Part shown: positions 45,451-55,069 of the stretch, piece by piece
How positions within the stretch are numbered: the stretch's first letter is position 1
How the letters are laid out: every line of letters starts with the position of its first letter
NCBI RefSeq assembly: GCF_900009135.1
Contig: NZ_LT797710.1
Span: 61,857 to 125,856, forward strand
Length of the DNA stretch: 64,000 bases
Direction of reading: 5' to 3'
Source of the DNA: Planktothrix sp. PCC 11201
GTDB lineage: Bacteria; Cyanobacteriota; Cyanobacteriia; Cyanobacteriales; Microcoleaceae
Program-made: the position numbers and the translations under genes
The notes under the pieces: generated by a model
The model's database searches: none
The model's input: only the letters and a program-made list of their open reading frames with translations
What the model was told of the DNA's origin: nothing

Positions 45451-46278
45451 ATGGAGGTTGATGAATTATTAAAACGCTATGCAGAAGGAGAGCGCCTGTT
45501 TCGAGCCGTTAGCCTCGTAGGAGCAGATTTAAGGGGTGTTGACCTCCGGGAAGCCACAATAGCCCGAGCTAACTTGGAAAATACCTCCTTCGTGGGAGCC
45601 AACTTAGTCGGGGCAAATTTTCGAGAAACCAAGTTTACGGGTGTTGACTTCACCGATGCGGATTTAAGCGATGTTAACTTAATTGGGAGCTATTTAGGCG
45701 ATACCAAGTTCAACCGAACCAACTTATGCGGTTCGAGTTTGCGCGGGTCTTCTTCTAAAAATGTTAGCTTCACTCAAGCTAATCTCACCGAAGCTAACCT
45801 GACAGAATCGAATTTTGCGGGGGCGAATTTTGCGGGGGCGAATTTAACCCATGCTACCTTAGTCCGAACTAATTTGATGAAAGCTAATCTCACTGGAGCG
45901 ATTTTAGAAAGCGCCAACCTAACCAACGTGATTCTGCGAGAAAGCATCTTAGAAGGAGCAAACTTAACGAATGCGACTCTGAGTGGAGGAATGATGATTG
46001 GGGCTAATTTCCATGAAGCCGATTTAACCCGAGTCACCATGATTGGGGCTGATTTAAGTGAAGCTAACCTGAGTGAAGCCAACCTGCGGGGGGCGAATGT
46101 AACTTGGACAACTTTACGCGGGGCTAATATGAGCCGAGCTAGACTTTACCGCACCAAATTATCCTGGTCGAATTTAAGTAGTGTCAATCTGATTGAAGCT
46201 ATTATGATTGATACTAAATTAGACCAAGCGAATTTGAGAGATGCGGATACCCGGGGAGCAATTTTACCGAATAAATAA
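45451..46278 (+). CDS. Pentapeptide-repeat protein 1
   Basis: 275 residues. After an N-cap MEVDELLKRYAEGERLFRAVSLVGADL the protein is almost wholly A(D/N)LxX pentapeptides (GANFAGANLTHATL, SEANLSEANLRGANVTW), which fold into a right-handed quadrilateral beta-helix. No signal peptide is present, so it is likely cytoplasmic. The function of most cyanobacterial members is unknown. It shares its N-cap with the next gene, 12 bp downstream, so the two form an operon born from duplication. Opposite-strand frames here are artefacts of the repeats. Confidence 0.9.
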   Translation: MEVDELLKRYAEGERLFRAVSLVGADLRGVDLREATIARANLENTSFVGANLVGANFRETKFTGVDFTDADLSDVNLIGSYLGDTKFNRTNLCGSSLRGSSSKNVSFTQANLTEANLTESNFAGANFAGANLTHATLVRTNLMKANLTGAILESANLTNVILRESILEGANLTNATLSGGMMIGANFHEADLTRVTMIGADLSEANLSEANLRGANVTWTTLRGANMSRARLYRTKLSWSNLSSVNLIEAIMIDTKLDQANLRDADTRGAILPNK

Positions 46279-46290
46279 TGGATAGGTTCT

Positions 46291-47301
46291 GTGCCAATAC
46301 AATCGACTATTGATTCTCAAGAACTGTTGCGTCGTTATTTAGCTGGAGAACGAGATTTTAACCATGTTAACTTGATTGGTGCCCATCTATGTCAAGTCAA
46401 TTTGGTTGGGGCTAATTTAACTGGAGCATCTTTAGCCAGGGCAGATTTAACAAGAGCTATACTCCATGAAGTTAACTTGACCAATGCCTTTTTGTACGGG
46501 AGTAATTTAAGTTTTGTCAAGTTGGGTCGAGGACAATTAAAAAATGCTGATTTGACCAAAGCCAACTTGGAAGGAGCGTTTTTAGTCAAGTCTGAGATGA
46601 GTGGCGTTAAACTCAGTGGTGCGATTTTACGCGGGGTTAACTTGCGAGCGGCTAATTTATCCGGGGTGAATTTATGTGGGGCAAATTTGGTGGGTGTAAA
46701 TTTACGCGGGGCTAATTTAAGTCAAGCTAATTTAAACTGGGCAAATTTGACTCGTGCGAGACTCACAGGGGCAATTTTTAAAGACACCCAAATGACCGGA
46801 ATTAATCTGAGTTATTCCCATTTATTAGAACTAAATCTTCAGGGATTGGATTTAAGTGGAGTCAATTTTACCCAAGCATTAATGACCCGAACTAATCTAC
46901 AAGATTGTGATTTAACTGCCGCTAATTTGAGCCAGACTCAGTTAAAACAAGCGGATTTAAGTCGGGCTAAATTACAAGATGCGAATTTAGTTGAAGCTAA
47001 TCTAATCAGTAGTAATTTGACTAATGCAATGTTAATCCGGGCGGATTTATCCGGGGCTATTCTAACCCATGCGGCGCTAATGGAAACGAATTTGAATTTA
47101 GCTATCTTGAAAAAAGCCGATTTGCGCGGTGCTAACCTGCGAAATGCCTATCTCTGGAAAGCGGATTTATCTGGAGCTAATTTAGCAGGTGCCAATCTCT
47201 ATGGAGCCAGTTTACGCGGTGCTAACTTAGAAGGAGTTGATTTGACAAATGTTAATTTAACCGGGGCTACCCTTTCGGATGGGACAGTTAATCCAGGTTA
47301 A
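46291..47301 (+). CDS. Pentapeptide-repeat protein 2
   Basis: 336 residues from a GTG at 46291. The N-cap SQELLRRYLAGERDFNHVNLIGAHL parallels that of the preceding gene. About 55 pentapeptides follow with Leu at the central position (SQANLNWANLTRARL, SRAKLQDANLVEANL), ending LTGATLSDGTVNPG, a usual exit from the coil. Repeat-rich, intact and in an operon with pentapeptide protein 1. Confidence 0.9.
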   Translation: MPIQSTIDSQELLRRYLAGERDFNHVNLIGAHLCQVNLVGANLTGASLARADLTRAILHEVNLTNAFLYGSNLSFVKLGRGQLKNADLTKANLEGAFLVKSEMSGVKLSGAILRGVNLRAANLSGVNLCGANLVGVNLRGANLSQANLNWANLTRARLTGAIFKDTQMTGINLSYSHLLELNLQGLDLSGVNFTQALMTRTNLQDCDLTAANLSQTQLKQADLSRAKLQDANLVEANLISSNLTNAMLIRADLSGAILTHAALMETNLNLAILKKADLRGANLRNAYLWKADLSGANLAGANLYGASLRGANLEGVDLTNVNLTGATLSDGTVNPG

Positions 47302-47463
47302 GATGGCTATTTCCAGTCAGAGGTTCTGCATCCTCTTAAATCCTAGTTTTTAAAGGTCTTGAATCGCCAAATTTTAACATTTTATAGTAAATAAAACAAC
47401 CCTTTTTTTTATTGCCAATTCAAGGCAAAATATAAGTATAGAGTTTTTTGTGAATTAGCCACT

Positions 47464-48081
47464 ATGATGCTTAAAGCTAGAGATATTATGACCGCCGAGG
47501 TGGTCACCATCAAGGGTTCCGCCACCGTTGCCGATGCCGTTGAACAAATGAATGATCTGTGTTTACGCGCCTTGATTGTTGAACGGCGTCATCCACAGGA
47601 TGCCTATGGGATTGTCACTGAAACCGATATTGTTTACAAAGTCACTGCCTACGGGAAAGATCCTAAAAAAATCCGGGTTTATGAAATTATGACTAAACCT
47701 TGTATTTCTGTGAATCCTGACCTGGGTGTGGAATATGTAGCGCGGCTCTTTGCTCAAACCGGAATTCGTCGCGCTCCTGTAATTCAGGATGAGCTCCTGG
47801 GAATTGTTTCGGTTACGGATATTCTGGCTAAGGGAGACTTTGTAGAAAATCCTAAAGGTATTTTATTAGAAGAACGGATTCAAGAGTCAATTGATGAAGC
47901 CCGGGCGATTTGTGCAGAAAAAGGAGCAACCTCAAAAGAATGCGCCGCGGCTTGGGATATTGTAGAGGAATTAGAAGCCGAAGCATCTCACCAAAAAGCC
48001 GAACGTTTAGAGAAAACTGCCTTTGATTTATACTGTGAAGAAAATCCCGATGCGGCAGAAGCTCGGTTGTATGACACCTAA
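47464..48081 (+). CDS. CBS-domain pair protein
   Basis: 205 residues. Two CBS motifs cover about 1-125: LKARDIMTAEVVTIKGSATVADAVEQM and IRVYEIMTKPCISVNPDLGVEYVARLFAQTGIRRAPVI, with DELLGIVSVTDIL. A helical C-terminal region (ERIQESIDEARAICAEKGATSKECAAAWDIVEELEAEASH) follows, the CP12-like part seen in cyanobacterial CBS-CP12 proteins. It has only a single C-terminal-type Cys pair region (AICAEKGATSKECAAAWD), matching the C-terminal CP12 cysteine motif. It may sense adenylates and affect Calvin-cycle enzymes; that role is inference. Confidence 0.85.
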   Translation: MMLKARDIMTAEVVTIKGSATVADAVEQMNDLCLRALIVERRHPQDAYGIVTETDIVYKVTAYGKDPKKIRVYEIMTKPCISVNPDLGVEYVARLFAQTGIRRAPVIQDELLGIVSVTDILAKGDFVENPKGILLEERIQESIDEARAICAEKGATSKECAAAWDIVEELEAEASHQKAERLEKTAFDLYCEENPDAAEARLYDT

Positions 48082-48286
48082 TCATTGATTAACTTTAATG
48101 ATGGGGATTATCCCTGCGGTGTTCGGTGTTTGACTAATGCTCAGGACGCAGCCTGTTCGCTTTTAAGTTGCCCATCAATAGTTACATTTTCCCCCTCTAA
48201 CCTAGTAGTAGTATAGAGGGGGTGTGTTTTCGGTAGGAATTTGGGATTAATTCTGGGGAAAAAGCCACAGTAACAAGGGAAAAGAG

Positions 48287-50521
48287 ATGAAGGATTACCT
48301 CTTAAATAAAATATTAGCTAAACTCCCTTTAAGGATTATTTTTATAATTCCCTTTGTCTTGCAAATTTCTGGTATTGTGGGATTAGTGGGATATTTGTCC
48401 TATCAATCTGGACAGAAAACAGTTGAAGATTTAGGCACCCAATTAATGGATGAAGTCGGCGATCGCGTTAAAAAAAATTTACAACTCTATTTACAAACTC
48501 CTCATCAAATTAATCAAGTTAACTTAATCCAAATTGAACTCAATTTATTGAATTTACAAAATTTATATCCCTGGGAAAAATATTTGTGGCGACAAATTCA
48601 AATCCACCCCGACATGGCTTATATTGCCATCACAACCGATAAAAACAAACAACGAAGCGGAGAGAAATTATTAGGTGGAAGTCTTCATATTAACCTGGTG
48701 GGGGATGATGTGGGGATGAACTTTTATAGTTTCAATGTGAATGAAAAGGGCGATCGTACCACGGGAAAGTTGATTATCAAAAATTATGATCTGCGTCAAC
48801 ATCCCAGTTATCAAAAAGCAGTCCGAGCAGGAAAATCATCTTGGAGTGATGTATTTGTTTCTTTGTTGGAACCGACCTTATTAATTAGTGCCTTAGAACC
48901 TATTTATAATCCTAACAAACAGGTGGTCGGGGTGTTGCTCTCTACTTTACGCCTCGATCAGATTGGTCACTTTTTAAGTACCTTAAAAATTGGCAAATCA
49001 GGACAAACTTTTATTATTGAAAAAACCGGTAAATTGTTAGCCACTTCCACGGGAGAAATTCCCTTTCGCTCGGTTAAGGGTGAAAAAAAATTATTTCTAG
49101 CCACCGAAAGTAAAAATCCTATCACCCGGGCAACAGCCCAGTATTTAAACAGGCAATTTTCTCAATTAAAATCACTTCCTAAAAACCCCAAAATTAAGTT
49201 AAAAATCCAACAAGAAAACTATTTTTTAAGTTTGGTTCCTTTTCGGGATTCTAAGGGGTTGGAATGGCTGATTGTTATTGTTGTTCCAGAAAATGATTTT
49301 TTAGGACAAATTAAAGCCAATAATCAAACCACTTTTTTACTGGGTTTGTGTGCATTTTTTGTCGCTTTATTGATGAGTTTATTGACGGCTCGATGGGTGA
49401 TCAAACCCATTCTAAAACTCAATCAAGCCTCTAAAAATATTGCTCGAGGAGAATGGAATCAGACAACGGAAGTTAACCGTTATGATGAACTGGGAGAATT
49501 AGAAACATCTTTTAATTTTATGGCAAATAAGTTAAAAGAATCTTTTTCGATTCTGCAAGAAAATGAACATCGTTTGAACCAATTTTTAGATGCTGTTCCC
49601 ATTGGGATTACCGTACATGAACCCACGGGAAAAATTTATTATATGAACCGAAAATGTCTGGAAATATTGCAAATAAAAGCTATTTTAAATGCAGAAAAAG
49701 AAGATTTAAGTCGAACTTACAGAATTTATAAACAGGGGACAAATCAATTTTATCCTACAGAGGAGTTACCGATTATTAGAGCCTTAGCTGGAGAAACCAT
49801 TTATTTAGATGATTTGCAAATTTATCAGCCAGAAAAAATTATTCTGCTTGAAATTTGGGCTACTCCGATTTATAATCATCAAGGTGAAATTATTTATGCG
49901 ATCGCAGCCTTTCAAGATATTAGTCAGCGCAAACAAACCGAACAAACTTTAGCAGACTATAATCATACCCTAGAAACCCAGGTTAAACAACGCACCACCG
50001 AACTCGCAGAAGCCAAAGATAAAGCCGAAGTCGCCAACCGTGCTAAGGGTATTTTTCTTGCGAATATGAGTCATGAACTGCGAACGCCCTTGAATATAAT
50101 TTTAGGTTTTACCCAAATCATGAATAGTTCTCAGACCCTATCTGCTAAGGATCGAGAAAATATTAAAAGTATTAATAATAGTGGAGAAGATTTATTGAAA
50201 TTAATTAATAACATTTTATCTTTTACAAAAACCGAAGTAGAAACCATAAACCCTAATTTTGATCAGGAAATTTATGTAGATACTCAAACAAACCTAAAAA
50301 CTTTTAACCTAACGGTGGAAAGCTTTTCGGGAATGTCCTTAGAATGGATAGAACAATTATATCAAGCTATTTCCTCCTTAGACGAACCTTTGATTTTTGG
50401 TTTAATTGAGAAAATTCCACCAGAAAAACAGGAGTTATCGGAAGAATTAAAATATTGGGTGGATCATTTTAGGTTCGATTTGATTTTTAATGTCCTGGAA
50501 AATATGATCCAAAAATCTTAA
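48287..50521 (+). CDS. Sensor protein with Cache, HAMP, PAS and HisKA but no ATPase domain
   Basis: 744 residues. Membrane helix 1 (about 17-37), an extracytoplasmic dCache-like sensor (about 40-345), membrane helix 2 (FLLGLCAFFVALLMSLLTARW), HAMP, a PAS domain (about 430-555), a coiled coil and HisKA with His596 in MSHELRTPLNIILGF. The ATP-binding domain expected next is absent. After 87 residues the protein ends in a helical tail from Met683 (MSLEWIEQLYQAISSLDEP) like that of the hybrid kinase at 34360. It cannot autophosphorylate by itself; it might act as a decoy, be phosphorylated in trans or be decayed. Confidence 0.88.
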   Translation: MKDYLLNKILAKLPLRIIFIIPFVLQISGIVGLVGYLSYQSGQKTVEDLGTQLMDEVGDRVKKNLQLYLQTPHQINQVNLIQIELNLLNLQNLYPWEKYLWRQIQIHPDMAYIAITTDKNKQRSGEKLLGGSLHINLVGDDVGMNFYSFNVNEKGDRTTGKLIIKNYDLRQHPSYQKAVRAGKSSWSDVFVSLLEPTLLISALEPIYNPNKQVVGVLLSTLRLDQIGHFLSTLKIGKSGQTFIIEKTGKLLATSTGEIPFRSVKGEKKLFLATESKNPITRATAQYLNRQFSQLKSLPKNPKIKLKIQQENYFLSLVPFRDSKGLEWLIVIVVPENDFLGQIKANNQTTFLLGLCAFFVALLMSLLTARWVIKPILKLNQASKNIARGEWNQTTEVNRYDELGELETSFNFMANKLKESFSILQENEHRLNQFLDAVPIGITVHEPTGKIYYMNRKCLEILQIKAILNAEKEDLSRTYRIYKQGTNQFYPTEELPIIRALAGETIYLDDLQIYQPEKIILLEIWATPIYNHQGEIIYAIAAFQDISQRKQTEQTLADYNHTLETQVKQRTTELAEAKDKAEVANRAKGIFLANMSHELRTPLNIILGFTQIMNSSQTLSAKDRENIKSINNSGEDLLKLINNILSFTKTEVETINPNFDQEIYVDTQTNLKTFNLTVESFSGMSLEWIEQLYQAISSLDEPLIFGLIEKIPPEKQELSEELKYWVDHFRFDLIFNVLENMIQKS

Positions 50522-51379
50522 TTAACCATGAATCCAACCATTGAGAGTAAATCGACCATCAGCAAACTGTTGAGAGGGACAATACACGGGTAAAACTTCA
50601 TGTTTACAGCGACTATCAAAAAATATAATACTATTATTTCGAGGTTGAATCTGAGTAAATTTTTCATGAATGATAGCTTCTTCTCCTTGAACTTTAGTTT
50701 GATATAACCTCAAATCTCCACCATAAAAACCTTGAGGTTCTTGATGAAAATAGTACACATAGGTTAATTTACGATTAGCTGCTTTTCCCCCATCTACATC
50801 TTGATGAATTTTATAATATCCTCCATGTAAGTGAGCCGTAATTTGGATTTCTAAATGCGCCACTAAAAACATTTGTATTTTTAATTGTTCCATCACCTGC
50901 GGTCTGGCGGTAAGAATTTTATGGGTAATTAATTCATGAAATTCTGCAAAGTGTTCAGGAAGTAAAATATAGGATTGACGATATTCTGATTCCTGATTAA
51001 TCACTTCTGAGGAAAAGAAATGAGTTTGATTAGCGAGCGTCAGGTTTAAAAGTTTTTGATAATCTTCCTCTGAAAAAAAATTATCAATTTGTACATAATC
51101 AGGATTTATAATAATTGCTTCTGCTTCGGTACTATGGGATGAATTATCGCAAGATGGGAGAAGATCGGATAAATTTGAATTAAAATCTTTCTGTTGTGAT
51201 AATCTGCCTATTTCTAATACTTTTAATGCGGCATTTAGCCTTTGCTCATAGGGAATTTCTGGTTGATTAATACTAGACTTCACTATTTCTAAGGCTTGAT
51301 TTAAAATTTGATCAAACCTGATATTGTAGTCTTGATTTTTTTCCATATTAGATAACAGTGGAGATGATTTTTTTTGCAT
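50522..51379 (-). CDS. 2OG-Fe(II) oxygenase (prolyl 4-hydroxylase-like)
   Basis: 285 residues. The C-terminal half has the iron-binding HxD...H set: GGYYKIHQDVDGG (His, Asp) and CKHEVLPV (His), with a following Arg in ADGRFTLNGWI to bind 2-oxoglutarate, and the YVYYFHQEPQGFYGGDLRLY strand pair typical of P4H-like enzymes. The N-terminal 100 residues are helical and unrelated. The substrate is unknown; free 2OG-oxygenases of this type may modify proteins. It converges with the sensor gene with no spacer. Confidence 0.87.
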   Translation of the reverse strand: MQKKSSPLLSNMEKNQDYNIRFDQILNQALEIVKSSINQPEIPYEQRLNAALKVLEIGRLSQQKDFNSNLSDLLPSCDNSSHSTEAEAIIINPDYVQIDNFFSEEDYQKLLNLTLANQTHFFSSEVINQESEYRQSYILLPEHFAEFHELITHKILTARPQVMEQLKIQMFLVAHLEIQITAHLHGGYYKIHQDVDGGKAANRKLTYVYYFHQEPQGFYGGDLRLYQTKVQGEEAIIHEKFTQIQPRNNSIIFFDSRCKHEVLPVYCPSQQFADGRFTLNGWIHG

Positions 51380-51462
51380 AAATCAAAGTTTTTATAAAAT
51401 CAATTCCTTGATTATACTCAGTTTTGATCCCCCCAAGGCAGAAATTTATAAAAAACCATGTA

Positions 51463-52233
51463 TTAGGTTGAAGACTTCAAAGAACAACAAAAAGTTTGGA
51501 GGTCATTATACATTTGACGGAATAAGGGGCATTTTTTTTTAACTTTATTCGGATCAATTTCTAATAAAAGAATAGGGGTATAATATCCTTTAGAAAAACG
51601 GGGTTTGTGCCGATCAGTTTCATCTTGAATACTTGATTGGATTAGTGCTTCTGATAGTTTATCTTGACAGCAATCTCTTTGAGAGTCGTACTCACTAAAT
51701 GATTCTGGATTATCAAAAGAAATATTTGCTTGCGTACTTAACCACCAACGCATCCGTTGCTGTCTTCCTCTAAAATCAGGATGTTTAGCGATTGAATTAT
51801 CCCAATCTGCAATAATCCACGCTTCGAGTTCAGGCGCGGCAAACCCTATCAATATTGGAATCCCATCACAATTTGGTATTTTTGATAAAGAGTCTGATAT
51901 TTTTTTTCTTTGTGTTTCTGGATTACGACAATCTAAATCATCAAAAACAAAAATCAGGTCACATTGATTTCTTTTTTCTTTTAAAGCAATTGGTAATTCC
52001 TCTTGAATTTGCTCAATTAAACTCTTACCTGTTCTTCCATAACTCATGGACTTATTAGGTCTAGGGCCAGATTTTCGACGAAATGGCGTTTTTCTTTTAA
52101 ATGTGCACCCCGGAAAAGTGTTTGTTAAAAAATTGATTAACCCTCCTATTTTTCCCTCTCCTGCTCCGTCCTTTTTCCTCAATCCGACTTCAGATTCACC
52201 CCCTCCAGCAAAAACCCATACTACCACGGCCAA
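51463..52233 (-). CDS. DUF4276 TOPRIM-like protein, partner of the AAA ATPase
   Basis: 256 residues; the start is TTG 52233 or GTG 52227, both inside the ATPase gene's last codons (13-nt overlap at most). N-terminal VVWVFAGGGESEVGL provides a TOPRIM-like Glu near residue 13. FVFDDLDC (Asp98, Asp99, Asp101) gives the DxD. APELEAWIIADW at 133-144 is the DUF4276 signature. Basic residues are plentiful (FKRKTPFRRKSG). TOPRIM proteins paired with ABC/AAA ATPases act in OLD, Gabija and PARIS defence systems. Nuclease activity here is inference from motifs. Confidence 0.78.
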   Translation of the reverse strand: MAVVVWVFAGGGESEVGLRKKDGAGEGKIGGLINFLTNTFPGCTFKRKTPFRRKSGPRPNKSMSYGRTGKSLIEQIQEELPIALKEKRNQCDLIFVFDDLDCRNPETQRKKISDSLSKIPNCDGIPILIGFAAPELEAWIIADWDNSIAKHPDFRGRQQRMRWWLSTQANISFDNPESFSEYDSQRDCCQDKLSEALIQSSIQDETDRHKPRFSKGYYTPILLLEIDPNKVKKKCPLFRQMYNDLQTFCCSLKSST

Positions 52234-53540
52234 CCTCCCAGACTCGGATCGCCAACACGATATAAATCACCTAATTCCCACCCTTCTGTTAATTTTGGCT
52301 CTAACATTTCCCTAGAAATGGATTTAATTGAAAAATGGGTTTGATCAGTGGAATCAAAATAAGAAACATTCTCTAAACAATCGGTAAAATGATCCAAAAG
52401 ATCAGGACTATGGGTCGTAATAATCACCTGAGTTTTTTGAGCCGCTTGTTTAATCCACTCAGCTAAAATTGGCATCCAGGCAACGTGCAATCCTAATTCT
52501 GGTTCATCAATTACTAACAAAGAAGGTAGGACTGGAGAATGTAATATTGTTGCCCAACACAACATCCTCACTGTACCATCGGACATTTCATTGAGATAAA
52601 AGGGTTCATTCGTGTCTTTAAAATGCCATTCTACAGTTAAAGATAAACGACCAGAACGGATTGGTCTAATTCGACGAGTTTTGGGTAGAATGGATTTCAT
52701 TGCTAAATTAAGACTTTCCTCAAAATCAATATTTTGATTATATAAGTTATCCAAAACTAAAGCTAAGTTATCGCCTGATTGAGATAAGTAAATATCACTT
52801 TGTCCTAGCTTTGGCTCGGCGGTTCTAATTTGGTTTAAATCCATGTTATTAGCATTATAAAAATGCCACTTTGAAACCAAGTCAATTAATTCTCTCCTGA
52901 TTCTATAAATCGGTGTATTTTCAGGAGGATATTGACTATTTTCTAAAATTTTAGTAATTGATGATAGGCCCAAAGAATTTGTAGGAATATTGTCTAAACT
53001 TTCAAAATGAGTTGGGTAGTATTGACCGGGTTGATCGTAAACAGATACAACTCCTTTACCTAATCCTCTATTATGTAATTTATAATAATAAAAAGGATCG
53101 GAGTCGGCTGGATCATGTAAATCTTCCCCCCCATATAAATATTCTTCTGAAACTGTCGCCCTAGTTTCTCCCCTATCAGTATAGAGTTGTAAGTCAAAAA
53201 CTACACTGTCTCTTTCAGGATTATTCGTCTGGGAAATTTGGGAAAAACAATAATAAAGATTAACTTTTGCTGGACTACTCACACTACTATCTAAAATTCT
53301 AGTGCCACCAATTTTGGAAATGGCATCTTCAAAACCACTCACTCCTCGATTTTCTTCGGGAATATTAATTAAGCAATTTTTTAAGAATTTAAGACAACTA
53401 ATAAAATTACTTTTTCCCGAACCATTTGACCCGATAAATATATTCAGATTACTCAGATAAAATGGTTGCTCAGAACATAAATTTTTGTAGTTTTTGGTTG
53501 CCAAAAAATGCAATAAGGGTTGATTCATAAATTTTGACAA
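52221..53540 (-). CDS. AAA/ABC-type ATPase (AAA_21-like), putative defence sensor
   Basis: 439 residues. Walker A is FIGSNGSGKSNF (37-46), a signature-like LNEMSDGTVR is at 316-325, Walker B is LLVIDEPELGLH (341-352), and the switch His377 is in ITTHSPDLL. The insert between the halves (about 60-300) has no zinc hook or long coiled coil. This is the single-chain ABC-ATPase form found in OLD-like and PARIS-like systems. It overlaps the TOPRIM-like DUF4276 gene, so the pair is co-translated. It is not a transporter, since there are no membrane segments or permease. Start ATG 53540 or 53528. Confidence 0.85.
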   Translation of the reverse strand: MSKFMNQPLLHFLATKNYKNLCSEQPFYLSNLNIFIGSNGSGKSNFISCLKFLKNCLINIPEENRGVSGFEDAISKIGGTRILDSSVSSPAKVNLYYCFSQISQTNNPERDSVVFDLQLYTDRGETRATVSEEYLYGGEDLHDPADSDPFYYYKLHNRGLGKGVVSVYDQPGQYYPTHFESLDNIPTNSLGLSSITKILENSQYPPENTPIYRIRRELIDLVSKWHFYNANNMDLNQIRTAEPKLGQSDIYLSQSGDNLALVLDNLYNQNIDFEESLNLAMKSILPKTRRIRPIRSGRLSLTVEWHFKDTNEPFYLNEMSDGTVRMLCWATILHSPVLPSLLVIDEPELGLHVAWMPILAEWIKQAAQKTQVIITTHSPDLLDHFTDCLENVSYFDSTDQTHFSIKSISREMLEPKLTEGWELGDLYRVGDPSLGGWPW

Positions 53541-53628
53541 TAATCACCAGATTTTTCATGGTATCACAAAATAAAAAAATATGCAATACTTAAACACACA
53601 AACCCTGAAAATAGAGGAGAATTAAACA

Positions 53629-54465
53629 TTGAGCATCAAGAGCGAATATACCTTAAAAGCTGGGTTTAGTTGTTCCGGTGTGGGATTACATACGGGTGTG
53701 AACACAACTGTTAGGGTTTTACCTGCAAATATGGGGGAAGGACGCTATTTTGTGCGGGTTGATTTACCAGAAACTCCTAAAATTCCTGCTATATTAGAAT
53801 CAGTATTATCCACAACTTTATCCACAGAATTAGGCAATTCAATCGCAACAGTTAGAACCGTTGAACATTTGTTAGCAGCCCTAACCGGAATGGGAATTGA
53901 TCACGCCCGGATAGAAATTGATGGCCCGGAAGTTCCCCTATTAGATGGTTCGGCTCAAAATTGGGTAGAGGCGATCGCCACCGTTGGACGTCAACCTCTC
54001 GATAGTCCTCCCCAGGATGTCCCTCATTTTCAAATTACCCAACCCCTATCCGTCCAACAGGGGGATGGGTTTGTCGCCGCTTTTCCCGCATCCGAAACCC
54101 GATTTACCTATGGGATTGATTTTTCGGTTCCAGCGATTGGCAATCAATGGTATAGTTACACGGCTAATCCTGAAATCTTTGCGCGGGAAATTGCTCCGGC
54201 TCGGACTTTCACCCTAGAAGAACAGGTAGAACAGTTACGCCAAGCGGGACTGATTAAAGGAGGTAGTCTGGATAATGCGATTGTCTGCGGAAAATCAGGA
54301 TGGTTAAATCCACCTTTGAGATATGCAAATGAACCCGTGCGTCATAAAATTTTAGACTTAGTAGGGGATTTGAGTTTATTGGGTTTTCTGCCCCAAGCTC
54401 ATTACTTAGCATACAAAGCCGGACACCATCTCCATGTTCAACTGGTTCAGGAAATATCAAAGTAG
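53629..54465 (+). CDS. lpxC: UDP-3-O-acyl-N-acetylglucosamine deacetylase
   Basis: 278 residues from a TTG at 53629, well supported by AGAGGAGA about 9 nt upstream. Zinc-binding motifs are [34 protein letters not shown] and [16 protein letters not shown], with the final catalytic His in YKAGHHLH. It commits UDP-acyl-GlcNAc to lipid A synthesis. First of the lpxC-fabZ-lpxA set. Its stop codon lies inside a small dispersed hairpin. Confidence 0.95.
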   Translation: MSIKSEYTLKAGFSCSGVGLHTGVNTTVRVLPANMGEGRYFVRVDLPETPKIPAILESVLSTTLSTELGNSIATVRTVEHLLAALTGMGIDHARIEIDGPEVPLLDGSAQNWVEAIATVGRQPLDSPPQDVPHFQITQPLSVQQGDGFVAAFPASETRFTYGIDFSVPAIGNQWYSYTANPEIFAREIAPARTFTLEEQVEQLRQAGLIKGGSLDNAIVCGKSGWLNPPLRYANEPVRHKILDLVGDLSLLGFLPQAHYLAYKAGHHLHVQLVQEISK

Positions 54466-54482
54466 TAAGCCCGACCGGGCTT
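54462..54482 (+). repeat. Mini-palindrome overlapping the lpxC stop
   Basis: GTAGTAAGCCCGACCGGGCTT; the TAG stop of lpxC is part of it. It shares the GTAGTAAGCCC lead with 18912-18934 and probably belongs to a family of small hairpins. Confidence 0.55.
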
Positions 54483-54528
54483 CCCTCCCCTCTTACTGAT
54501 CACGCCCTAACCCCTATTACGACGGTTG

Positions 54529-55029
54529 ATGATGTCTACCACTAACGCTAACTTAAATTCATCGGATATGGACGACGCCCCCGTGTTGAATCCTGAAACA
54601 GTATTGATGATTGAGGAGATTCAAAATTTATTACCCCATCGCTATCCCTTTGCCTTGGTGGATCGAATTATTGAATATATCCCGGGGAAAAAGGCCGTGG
54701 GCTTAAAAAATGTCACCATCAATGAACCCCATTTTCAAGGTCACTTCCCGGGGCGTCCCATTATGCCCGGAGTTTTGATTGTGGAAGCCATGGCCCAAGT
54801 GGGTGGAGTGGTTTTAACTCAACTTCCTGATTTGAAAGGAAGCTTGTTTTTATTTGCCGGAATTGATAAAGTCCGATTTCGTCGTCCCGTAGTTCCAGGG
54901 GATCAATTGATCATGACTACGGAATTATTAGTCGTGAAACAACGCCGTTTTGGTAAAATGCAAGCTCGCGCCGAAGTCGATGGTAAACTGGCCTGTGAAG
55001 GAGAACTAATGTTCTCCCTTGTGGACTGA
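54529..55029 (+). CDS. fabZ: 3-hydroxyacyl-[acyl-carrier-protein] dehydratase FabZ
   Basis: 166 residues from ATG 54529 (a TTG one codon before is also in frame, and a second ATG follows). Hot-dog fold with the catalytic His in [14 protein letters not shown] and the catalytic Glu in [22 protein letters not shown]. It dehydrates beta-hydroxyacyl-ACP in fatty acid synthesis. Between lpxC and lpxA, as in many genomes, since both routes draw on hydroxyacyl-ACP. Confidence 0.96.
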   Translation: MMSTTNANLNSSDMDDAPVLNPETVLMIEEIQNLLPHRYPFALVDRIIEYIPGKKAVGLKNVTINEPHFQGHFPGRPIMPGVLIVEAMAQVGGVVLTQLPDLKGSLFLFAGIDKVRFRRPVVPGDQLIMTTELLVVKQRRFGKMQARAEVDGKLACEGELMFSLVD

Positions 55030-55069
55030 ATTCTTATACCTTATTAGGTTTTAACCCATTTTAATTTCT

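Noticed and set aside
45774..46082. 102-codon minus-strand frame inside pentapeptide protein 1 (and a similar one at 46392-46589)
   Set aside because: It is an antisense shadow caused by the 15-bp periodicity of the pentapeptide-repeat DNA.
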